The translations under genes and the position numbers were made by a program. Below, one piece after another: positions 1 to 5,501 of a stretch of DNA of 5,501 nt (the first letter of the stretch is position 1; every line of letters starts with the position of its first letter). Source of the DNA: Patescibacteria group bacterium (GTDB taxonomy: Bacteria; Patescibacteriota; JABMPQ01; JAHIRA01); assembly GCA_018818905.1 (NCBI GenBank), contig JAHIRA010000003.1, positions 1-5,501 of the forward strand, written 5' to 3'. The notes under the pieces are model-generated. The model was given only the letters and a program-made list of their open reading frames with translations, was not told where the DNA came from and did no database searches.

Positions 1-1783
1 CTTTTTCACCTTCTTTGATCTTGGTGATGTAGTAGCAACCCAGAACAATGTCTTGGGTAGCTATCGTGATAGGTTTACCGGTAGCCGGTTTTAAAAGATT
101 TTTGTCAGAGCTCATGATATCACGAGCTTCAGCTTGGGCCATCTTGGTTAGCGGTACGTGAACGGCCATCTGATCACCATCAAAGTCAGCGTTAAAAGCC
201 GAACAAACCATAGGGTGAATCTGAATAGCCTTACCTTCAATCAACTTGGGTTGAAAAGCTTGAATACCCAGGCGATGAAGGGTCGGAGCTCTGTTGAGCA
301 TCACGTAATGATCCTTAATAACCTCTTCAAGCATATCCCAAACTTCAGGTCTTCTCTCTTCAATCAACTTAGAAACACTCCTAACATTGTGAGCGTATTC
401 GTTCTCAATCAATTTGTGAATGACAAAAGGTTTAAAAAGTTCCAGAGCCATAGTCTTGGGGATACCACACTCATTGAGTTTGAGATGAGGCCCAATAACA
501 ATGACACTACGTCCAGAATAATCAACACGCTTACCTAGAAGATTCTGTCTAAAACGACCTTGTTTGCCACGCAACATATCAGCCAAAGACTTGAGAGCTC
601 TTTTCTGACCAGAAGTTGAAGCGACAGCCTTGCCATGTCTGGCGTTATTATCAATTAATGCATCAACAGCTTCTTGAAGCATTCTCTTTTCGTTACGGCA
701 AATAACTTCAGGAGCGTTGAGTTCAATTAGTCTTTTGAGACGATTGTTACGATTAATAACACGTCTGTACAGATCATTAAGATCAGAAGCAGCAAAACGA
801 CCACCATCCAACTGAACCATGGGGCGTAGGTCAGGTGGGATAACTGGTAGAACTGTCATAACTGTCCATTCCGGTCTAATACCAACCCTGATCAGGTTTT
901 GAATAAGATTAAGTCGTCTCTTGATCTTTTTTTTCTGAGAAGCTGGAACTTCGCCCAAACTGGCTTGCAGTTCCTGTGATAGATCATTGAGATCAATAAC
1001 TTCTAGAATCTTTCTAATCGCCTCGGCTCCAATACCAGCCTCAAAGACCTGGCCGTATTTAAGAGAGAGGTCTCTATATTCAATTTCTGAAATAATAGAA
1101 AGTTTTTTGATAGCGTCTAGCTCTTTTTTGGCCTTATTAAAGCTATCTCCCAGTTTCTTGGATTCCTTCTCTCTTTCTTCGTAAAGAGCCTGAACTCGCT
1201 CATCAATTTCGTCTTGTTTAACCTTCTGTCCTTTGGCCTTGCTTTCAACGCCAGCTTTTTTGACTTCAGAAATTAGCTCATCATATTTTTGTTTGAGTCC
1301 CTTTTTCTTATTTTCGAATTCTTGTTCAATTTTGCCAAGAATTTCTTCTTTGGCTTCCTCGTTGACAGTGACAATAATATAGCTGGCAAAATAAATAACC
1401 TTCTCTAGGTTTTGAGCCGAAATATCAAGAAACAAACCAATTTTTGATGGAATACCGCGAAGAAACCAAATATGAGACACGGGAGCAGCCAAAGTAATGT
1501 GGCCCATACGCTCTCTTCTCACAATTGATCTAGTGACTTCAACGCCACACTTGTCACAAATAACACCTTTGTAACGAATTCTTTTGTATTTTCCACAATA
1601 ACATTCCCAATCTTTGGTCGGACCAAAGATTTTCTCACAAAAGAGGCCGTCTTTCTCGGGACGCTGGGTTCGATAATTGATCGTCTCTGGTTTTTTGACT
1701 TCCCCATTGGACCACTCGAGAATGCGGTCAGGGGAGGCTAACTTGAGCCTAATGCCAGAGAAATCGCTTGGAATATTAGACAT
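1..1783 (-). CDS. rpoC: DNA-directed RNA polymerase subunit beta', N-terminal part (cut by window edge)
   Basis: Beta' is one half of the RNA polymerase active-site cleft and carries the residues that bind catalytic Mg2+. The frame opens with ATG at 1783 ([20 protein letters not shown]) and stays open for 594 codons to the window edge; the C-terminal half lies outside. Visible in order: the N-terminal zinc ribbon with Cys61, Cys63, Cys76 and Cys79, in the same spacing as E. coli C70/C72/C85/C88; RRERMGHI at 89-96; a Lys/Glu-rich predicted coiled coil at about 141-235, absent from E. coli; the sigma-binding clamp helices at about 252-305; [20 protein letters not shown] at 304-323; the lid and rudder region with [19 protein letters not shown] at 333-351; [20 protein letters not shown] at 407-426; [14 protein letters not shown] at 497-510; and the catalytic loop NADFDGDQ with Asp533, Asp535 and Asp537 (E. 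coli D460/D462/D464). The start agrees with family N-termini and lies 28 bp after rpoB. No key residue is missing in the visible part. Confidence 0.98.
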   Translation of the reverse strand, partial: MSNIPSDFSGIRLKLASPDRILEWSNGEVKKPETINYRTQRPEKDGLFCEKIFGPTKDWECYCGKYKRIRYKGVICDKCGVEVTRSIVRRERMGHITLAAPVSHIWFLRGIPSKIGLFLDISAQNLEKVIYFASYIIVTVNEEAKEEILGKIEQEFENKKKGLKQKYDELISEVKKAGVESKAKGQKVKQDEIDERVQALYEEREKESKKLGDSFNKAKKELDAIKKLSIISEIEYRDLSLKYGQVFEAGIGAEAIRKILEVIDLNDLSQELQASLGEVPASQKKKIKRRLNLIQNLIRVGIRPEWTVMTVLPVIPPDLRPMVQLDGGRFAASDLNDLYRRVINRNNRLKRLIELNAPEVICRNEKRMLQEAVDALIDNNARHGKAVASTSGQKRALKSLADMLRGKQGRFRQNLLGKRVDYSGRSVIVIGPHLKLNECGIPKTMALELFKPFVIHKLIENEYAHNVRSVSKLIEERRPEVWDMLEEVIKDHYVMLNRAPTLHRLGIQAFQPKLIEGKAIQIHPMVCSAFNADFDGDQMAVHVPLTKMAQAEARDIMSSDKNLLKPATGKPITIATQDIVLGCYYITKIKEGEK

Positions 1784-1811
1784 ATTTCAAGGTTAAGATT
1801 ATTGAATGAAG
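1784..1811 (-). other. rpoB-rpoC intergenic spacer without a Shine-Dalgarno motif
   Basis: This 28-bp spacer separates the rpoB TAA from the rpoC ATG. Read on the minus strand, its last bases before the ATG are TTAACCTTGAAAT, with no GGAGG-like tract at a usable distance. It also has no hairpin plus T-run and no promoter. I infer that both genes sit on one mRNA and that rpoC starts either by reinitiation of ribosomes leaving rpoB or by an A/U-rich, SD-independent route. Confidence 0.7.
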
Positions 1812-4800
1812 TTATTTTGAGTCTTTGTCTTTCTCTGGTTCCATCTTATCTAACTTGTCTTTCTTCTGACCAACTTTATCTTCTTCGTCACCATCACTTA
1901 CTTCTAGGCTTTCCATTTTGGCGCCAATCAGATCAACATCAAGAGACAAACTCTTGAGCTCTTTTAGGAGCACATTGAAAGATTCTGGTAGGTTTGGCTT
2001 CTGAATAGGCTCACCCTTAATGATATCTTCGTAGGTTTTGGAACGACCGACCACATCATCAGATTTGATAGTGAGCATTTCTTGTAATGTGTGGACAGCG
2101 GCATAAGCTTCCAGTGCCCAGACTTCCATTTCTCCAAATCTCTGACCACCAAATTGAGCTTTACCACCAAGAGGTTGCTGTGTGACCAGGGAGTAAGGAC
2201 CAATAGATCTTTGGTGAATCTTGTCTTCAACTAGATGATAAAGTTTGAGCATATACATGTAACCGACTGTGGATTTTTCTTTAAATCTTTCACCGGTACG
2301 GCCATCGTGAAGTTGGACCTTGCCCTCTTCGGGAAGACCAGCCTTTCTGAGTTCGGTCTTGATTTGCTTTTCTGACATACCAGACAAGACTGGAGTTGCG
2401 ACCTTGTAACCCAAGGCAGCAGCAGCCCAACCAAGATGAGTTTCTAAAATCTGACCAATATTCATACGAGAAGCGACACCGAGAGGATTGAGAATAATAT
2501 CTAGTGGGCGACCATCTGGAAGATGAGGCATGTCTTCAACGGGAACAATCTTGGAAATAACCCCCTTGTTTCCATGACGACCGGCCATTTTGTCACCAAC
2601 TTGTATTTTTCTGAGTTGAGCGACTGAGACTTGAATGGTCTTGCTCACACCGGTTGGAAGCTTGTCACCTTTTTCTCTAGTAAAGACTTTGACATCAACA
2701 ACTTTACCATGTTCGCCATGTTGTAGATACAATGAAGTATCTTTAACATCACGAGCTTTTTCGCCAAAAATAGCTCTGAGCAATCTTTCTTCGGCGGTTA
2801 GCTCGGTTTCTCCTTTGGGAGTAATTTTTCCGACCAGGATATCGCCCGAAGAAACTTGAGCACCAATGCGAACAATACCCTCTTCATCTAGATCTTTGAG
2901 TTTTTCTTCACCTACGTTTGGAATATCGCGAGTGACAACTTCTGGACCGAGTTTGGTATCACGAACATCAATGGAGAAATCTTCAATATGGATGGAAGTG
3001 TAACGATCTTCTTGGACCAGTCTTTCTGAAATAAGAATAGCATCTTCAAAGTTACCGCCCTGCCAAGACATAAAAGAAACCAAGACATTTTGACCCAAGG
3101 CTAGCTCCCCGTTTTGAGTGGCAGCTCCATCAGCCAGCACATCACCTTTTTTGACCTTGGCGCCCATATTTGCGATAGGGTGCTGATTGATACAAGTAGA
3201 AGTATTGGATCTAACAAATTTTTGTAGTTGATGCTCTTTGAGTTCGCCATTTTTGTATGAAACCTGAACTCTGTCACCTGAGACATAAGCAACTTCACCT
3301 TCATCTTCAGATAGGATGAGAGTTCCAGAATCTTTGGCTGAACGACCTTCTGAACCAGTTCCTACCAGAGGAGACTCTGGCTTGATACAAGGCACAGCTT
3401 GGCGTTGCATATTGGTTCCCATCAAAGCACGGTTGGCATCATCGTGTTCCAGAAAAGGAATTAGTGATGTTGAGACACTGACAATTTGCTTGGGAGAAAC
3501 GTCAATGTATTCAATTTTACCGGTAGCTTCAATAGAAGGCTCACCCATAACCCGAACTTCAGCTCTATTACTAGAGAAATAACCGTTGTCTTCAAGCGGA
3601 ATAGTCGCTGGAGCAGTGACGGCTCTTTCTTCTTCAAAAGCATCGAGATAAATAATTTCTTCTGTCACACGAGATTTTACATTGATAACCTTAAGGCCTT
3701 TGCTGGATAATTTCTTGATCTGAGCTAATTCTTTGGCGGTAATCTCTACATCACCTTCAATAACCGTCTTGTCAGTTTTTGGATCTTTGATGCCGTTCTT
3801 GTAAGTAATCTCCCCTAGAGCCTTGTCGGCCTCTTTCACAGGAATTTCTCTGAGAACTTTTCTATAAGGAGTCTCTATAAAACCATATTCATTGAGTCTG
3901 GCATAGCAAGCAAGATGACCAACTAGACCAATATTGGGACCTTCTGGAGTAGCAATCGGACAGATACGACCATAATGAGAACGGTGAACATCACGAACAT
4001 CAAAACCGGCTCTTTCTCTAGAAAGACCACCAGGACCCATAGCCGAGAGCCTTCTTTTGTGAGCCAGCTCGGATAGTGGATTGGTCTGATCCATAAACTG
4101 TGACAGCTGAGAAGAGGTAAAAAACTCTCTAATAGAAGCAATCACCGGTCTAGCGTTAATGAGTTGCGCTGGAGTAACGATGTCAAGATCCATAGTACTC
4201 ATGCGATCCTTGGCAATTCTTTCCATTCTCATAAGACCCACGCGCATTTTGTTTTGCAGAAGTTCTCCAATGGCGCGCACACGTCTATTGCCCAGATGAT
4301 CAATGTCATCGCCTTTGCTTTGGTCAACATTGAGTCTGATAAGTTCACGAAGAATTTCGACCAAGTCCTCTTTTCTAAAGACACGGTTTTCTTGAACATT
4401 AGGAACTTTGAGGTCTAATCTTTGATTGATCTTGAAACGACCAACTTTACCGAAGTCATAGCGATCAAAGTTAAAAAACATGGCTTCAATCAGAGACTTG
4501 GCATTGTCAGCGGTGGCTAGGTCGCCCGGTCTAATTCTTTTGTAAACTTCTTTTAAACCTTCGGCACTATCTTTGGCAACATCTTTGGCCAAAGTGTTTT
4601 TGATAAACTTCTTGTCGACCATGGTGTCAATGTCTCTGAAGAGACTCATAATTTCGCTGTCGGACTCATAGCCAAAAGCTCGCATCAAAGAAGTGGCGGG
4701 CACTTTTCTTTTGCGATCAATTTTGACATAAATAACACCGTGCACGTCGGTCTCAAACTCTAGCCAGGCTCCACGATTTGGGATGACCTTAGCGCCAAAG

Positions 4801-5273
4801 AGTTTGATACCTTTATTTGTGTCTTCAGTGAAGAAAACACCCGGGGAACGGATAAGTTGTGAAACCACAACTCTTTCAACACCATTAACAATAAAAGTTC
4901 CGCGCGGGGTCATGAGCGGAAACTCACCCAGATAAACTTCTTGTTCTTTTATTTCTCCGGTTTGTTTGTTCTGAAGCTCAACCATGACTCTAACAGCGGC
5001 TTCAAAAGTAGCGTTTCTAGAACGAGAAGTCTTTTCGTCTAGTTTGGGCTCATCTAAATAGTACTCTCCAAAATTGAGTTCCAGATCTTTTCCGGTAAAA
5101 TCAATAATGGGGGAAATTTCTTCAAAGAGTTCTTGTAGTCCTTCTTTGAGAAACCAATCATATGAACGGGTCTGGATCTCTATGAGGTTAGGAAATTTGA
5201 TGACCTCATGAGTCTTCGTAAAGAATTTTCTTTCGCCGGCCAACGCCTCAGCGACGAGATTTTTTTGTGACAT
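1812..5273 (-). CDS. rpoB: DNA-directed RNA polymerase subunit beta, complete
   Basis: Beta forms the other half of the RNA polymerase cleft, contacts the nucleotide and the RNA-DNA hybrid, and is the rifampicin target. At 1153 aa it is shorter than the E. coli protein (1342 aa), as expected for a form lacking the large lineage inserts. Visible in order: [19 protein letters not shown] at 27-45; the protrusion and lobe with [20 protein letters not shown] at 116-135 and SPGVFF at 143-148; the rifampicin region at 386-412, with Gln392, Asp395, His405 and Ser410 matching wild-type E. coli Q513/D516/H526/S531; [10 protein letters not shown] at 441-450; NFEDAILIS at 741-749 (E. coli E813/D814); the flap with [20 protein letters not shown] at 818-837; [12 protein letters not shown] with Lys895 and Lys903 (E. 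coli K1065/K1073); DKIHQRS with His1020 (E. coli H1237); and [19 protein letters not shown] at 1040-1058, which packs against beta'. The last 28 residues are a charged tail. The ATG at 5273 gives the conserved N-terminus and has a possible SD (AAGGGG) upstream. The stop is TAA. Confidence 0.99.
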   Translation of the reverse strand: MSQKNLVAEALAGERKFFTKTHEVIKFPNLIEIQTRSYDWFLKEGLQELFEEISPIIDFTGKDLELNFGEYYLDEPKLDEKTSRSRNATFEAAVRVMVELQNKQTGEIKEQEVYLGEFPLMTPRGTFIVNGVERVVVSQLIRSPGVFFTEDTNKGIKLFGAKVIPNRGAWLEFETDVHGVIYVKIDRKRKVPATSLMRAFGYESDSEIMSLFRDIDTMVDKKFIKNTLAKDVAKDSAEGLKEVYKRIRPGDLATADNAKSLIEAMFFNFDRYDFGKVGRFKINQRLDLKVPNVQENRVFRKEDLVEILRELIRLNVDQSKGDDIDHLGNRRVRAIGELLQNKMRVGLMRMERIAKDRMSTMDLDIVTPAQLINARPVIASIREFFTSSQLSQFMDQTNPLSELAHKRRLSAMGPGGLSRERAGFDVRDVHRSHYGRICPIATPEGPNIGLVGHLACYARLNEYGFIETPYRKVLREIPVKEADKALGEITYKNGIKDPKTDKTVIEGDVEITAKELAQIKKLSSKGLKVINVKSRVTEEIIYLDAFEEERAVTAPATIPLEDNGYFSSNRAEVRVMGEPSIEATGKIEYIDVSPKQIVSVSTSLIPFLEHDDANRALMGTNMQRQAVPCIKPESPLVGTGSEGRSAKDSGTLILSEDEGEVAYVSGDRVQVSYKNGELKEHQLQKFVRSNTSTCINQHPIANMGAKVKKGDVLADGAATQNGELALGQNVLVSFMSWQGGNFEDAILISERLVQEDRYTSIHIEDFSIDVRDTKLGPEVVTRDIPNVGEEKLKDLDEEGIVRIGAQVSSGDILVGKITPKGETELTAEERLLRAIFGEKARDVKDTSLYLQHGEHGKVVDVKVFTREKGDKLPTGVSKTIQVSVAQLRKIQVGDKMAGRHGNKGVISKIVPVEDMPHLPDGRPLDIILNPLGVASRMNIGQILETHLGWAAAALGYKVATPVLSGMSEKQIKTELRKAGLPEEGKVQLHDGRTGERFKEKSTVGYMYMLKLYHLVEDKIHQRSIGPYSLVTQQPLGGKAQFGGQRFGEMEVWALEAYAAVHTLQEMLTIKSDDVVGRSKTYEDIIKGEPIQKPNLPESFNVLLKELKSLSLDVDLIGAKMESLEVSDGDEEDKVGQKKDKLDKMEPEKDKDSK

Positions 5274-5279
5274 AAAAAC

Positions 5280-5314
5280 AAAGCCCCTTGCTTATAAATT
5301 AACAAAGGCCCTTT
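5280..5314 (-). promoter_or_regulatory. Leader hairpin with trailing T-run directly before rpoB
   Basis: On the minus strand AAAG-GG-CCTTTG (5314-5303) can pair with CAAGGG-G-CTTT (5290-5280) around a 12-nt loop. This gives ten base pairs, one of them a G-U, interrupted by a GG/G internal loop. The sequence then reads G and TTTTT (5278-5274) and abuts the ATG. The form resembles a weak intrinsic terminator or attenuator, or an RBS-sequestering hairpin. It was found by hand pairing, so its stability is not calculated. Confidence 0.45.
5284..5289 (-). promoter_or_regulatory. Possible ribosome binding site of rpoB, inside a hairpin arm
   Basis: The minus strand reads AAGGGG, then ten bases (CTTTGTTTTT), then the rpoB ATG. 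It matches AAGGAGG imperfectly and the spacing is slightly long. It lies in the 3' arm of the hairpin at 5280-5314, so its accessibility would depend on RNA folding. No better purine tract lies closer to the start. Confidence 0.5.
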
Positions 5315-5325
5315 TATTTAAAAGG
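5310..5325 (-). promoter_or_regulatory. Small perfect hairpin that competes with the RBS hairpin
   Basis: The minus strand reads CCTTTT-AAAT-AAAAGG, a perfect 6-bp stem with a 4-nt loop. Its 3' arm (5315-5310) shares bases 5314-5310 with the 5' arm of the larger hairpin at 5280-5314, so the two cannot both form fully. The stem is short and AT-rich, so it may only be marginally stable. Confidence 0.4.
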
Positions 5326-5353
5326 ATATAAATAACCCGCCTGTGATGTTCAT
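5318..5353 (-). CDS. Possible 11-codon leader peptide upstream of rpoB
   Basis: ATG at 5353 opens the frame MNITGGLFISF and ends at TAA (5320-5318). The A of the ATG is the seventh base after the -10 box, which is where transcription would be expected to begin, so the mRNA could be leaderless for this frame. The last codons lie in the 5' arm and loop of the small hairpin at 5310-5325, which is how a regulatory leader peptide would be placed. There is no run of a single regulatory amino acid. So short a frame can arise by chance, and translation is unproven. Confidence 0.25.
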   Translation of the reverse strand: MNITGGLFISF

Positions 5354-5359
5354 GCCTAT

Positions 5360-5387
5360 ATTTTAGACGAGAGAGCGAATTTGTCAA
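5360..5387 (-). promoter_or_regulatory. Sigma-70-type promoter of the rpoBC operon
   Basis: The minus strand carries a perfect -35 box TTGACA (5387-5382), a 16-bp spacer, and a -10 box TAAAAT (5365-5360) matching TATAAT at five of six positions. The predicted transcription start is near 5353, giving an untranslated leader of about 80 nt before rpoB. No rplJ, rplL or other ribosomal protein gene lies between this promoter and rpoB, so the operon appears to start here. Confidence 0.8.
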
Positions 5388-5412
5388 GTGGATAATTGGG
5401 TTTTGTCATCTA

Positions 5413-5430
5413 CAAATAGAAACTGGACTA
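5413..5430. repeat. Direct repeat copy 1 (18 bp)
   Basis: The plus strand reads CAAATAGAAACTGGACTA. It differs from copy 2 at 5435-5452 at a single position (T versus C) and is separated from it by TTTT, giving a 22-bp period, or about two helical turns. Tandem sites at such a period are typical of protein binding sites, for instance transposase sites at the end of an insertion sequence. Confidence 0.85.
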
Positions 5431-5433
5431 TTT

Positions 5434-5501
5434 TCAAATAGAAACCGGACTACTTGCCTGAATTGGCAATTGCTGGTTGTTCATCCATACTGTTAGGTTA
5501 A
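5434..5501 (-). CDS. Possible transposase, C-terminal fragment (5' end outside window)
   Basis: One minus-strand frame is open from the right edge (first whole codon at 5499) to TGA at 5436-5434. It encodes 21 residues, starting NLTVWMNNQQLPIQ and ending ASSPVSI. The alternating hydrophobic pattern TVWMNNQQLPIQ resembles the beta strands that end the C-terminal domain of many integrase-core transposases, and its overlap with the repeats supports that reading. The other two minus frames are closed by TAA codons near the edge. Too little is visible to be sure it is coding. An unrelated gene or non-coding DNA is possible. Confidence 0.3.
   Translation of the reverse strand, partial: NLTVWMNNQQLPIQASSPVSI
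5435..5452. repeat. Direct repeat copy 2 (18 bp)
   Basis: The plus strand reads CAAATAGAAACCGGACTA, matching copy 1 at 17 of 18 positions. It overlaps the last codons of the possible transposase frame on the minus strand, an arrangement seen in compact insertion sequences where the gene runs into the terminal repeats. Confidence 0.85.

Larger units (their letters stand above)
5404..5501 (-). mobile_element. Probable end of an insertion sequence, partial
   Basis: Three things suggest an element end. There are two 18-bp tandem repeats. A TGTCATC at 5404-5410 just outside them could be a TG...CA-type terminus. An open frame also runs in from the right edge and stops within the inner repeat. Multiple subterminal repeats and TG/CA ends are known for several integrase-core (DDE) element groups, including IS21-like ones; the family is not determined here. 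The opposite end and any target-site duplication are outside the window, so the boundary at 5404 is a guess. If it is right, the element stops 16 bp before the rpoB -35 box. Confidence 0.4.

Noticed and set aside
158..538. Plus-strand open frame of 126 codons
   Set aside because: It lies antisense to highly conserved rpoC codons, including part of the catalytic loop, and its translation has no family resemblance. It is a shadow frame.
1519..1707. Minus-strand frame of 62 codons
   Set aside because: It is an out-of-frame reading of the rpoC zinc-ribbon region. The rpoC frame there encodes the expected cysteines.
2635..4418. Several 60-90 codon frames on both strands inside rpoB
   Set aside because: All overlap well-conserved rpoB sequence in other frames, and none has a credible start signal or recognisable protein.
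1..5273. Alternative genetic code (UGA read as Gly or Trp), known in some Patescibacteria
   Set aside because: Neither rpoB nor the visible rpoC has an in-frame UGA, and conserved Trp positions use TGG.
5413..5452. Possible CRISPR array
   Set aside because: There are only two copies and the intervening sequence is 4 bp, far too short for a spacer.
5454..5469. TTGCC/GGCAA inverted repeat as a terminator
   Set aside because: The stem is only 5 bp and no T-run follows on either strand.
5450..5488. Short minus-strand frame MDEQPAIANSGK
   Set aside because: It has only 12 codons, no ribosome binding site, and ends inside the repeat. The overlapping frame open to the window edge is a better candidate.

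Overview
This window is the rpoB-rpoC locus of a bacterium, read on the minus strand, so transcription runs from high to low coordinates. It holds a complete gene for the RNA polymerase beta subunit (1812-5273, 1153 aa). It also holds the first 594 codons of the gene for the beta' subunit (1-1783), which runs off the left edge just past the catalytic NADFDGD loop. The two genes are 28 bp apart and almost certainly form one operon. Together their products build the catalytic centre of RNA polymerase.

The organism is probably a member of the Patescibacteria (Candidate Phyla Radiation), perhaps Parcubacteria-like. The reasons are a compact RpoB without the large lineage inserts of the E. coli protein, the wording of RpoB segments such as [18 protein letters not shown] and [20 protein letters not shown], moderately AT-rich DNA, weak or absent Shine-Dalgarno signals, and no rplJ-rplL directly upstream. 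This is inference from remembered family sequence. The genetic code looks standard, because neither gene has an in-frame UGA.

The region right of rpoB (5274-5501) is non-coding or mobile. It contains a convincing sigma-70-type promoter (TTGACA, 16 bp, TAAAAT) about 80 bp upstream of the rpoB start. The leader between them is unusual. An 11-codon open frame begins at the predicted transcription start, and a small hairpin overlaps its end. A second, mutually exclusive hairpin contains the putative rpoB ribosome binding site and runs into TTTTT next to the ATG. This looks like a small attenuator or translational switch and is the most interesting part of the window, though untested.

Further right, 5404-5501 looks like the end of an insertion sequence. 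It has two near-identical 18-bp direct repeats, a possible TGT...-type terminus 16 bp from the -35 box, and the C-terminal codons of a possible transposase entering from outside the window. All other open frames inside rpoB and rpoC are shadows of the two real genes. I see no tRNA, rRNA, CRISPR or phage genes.
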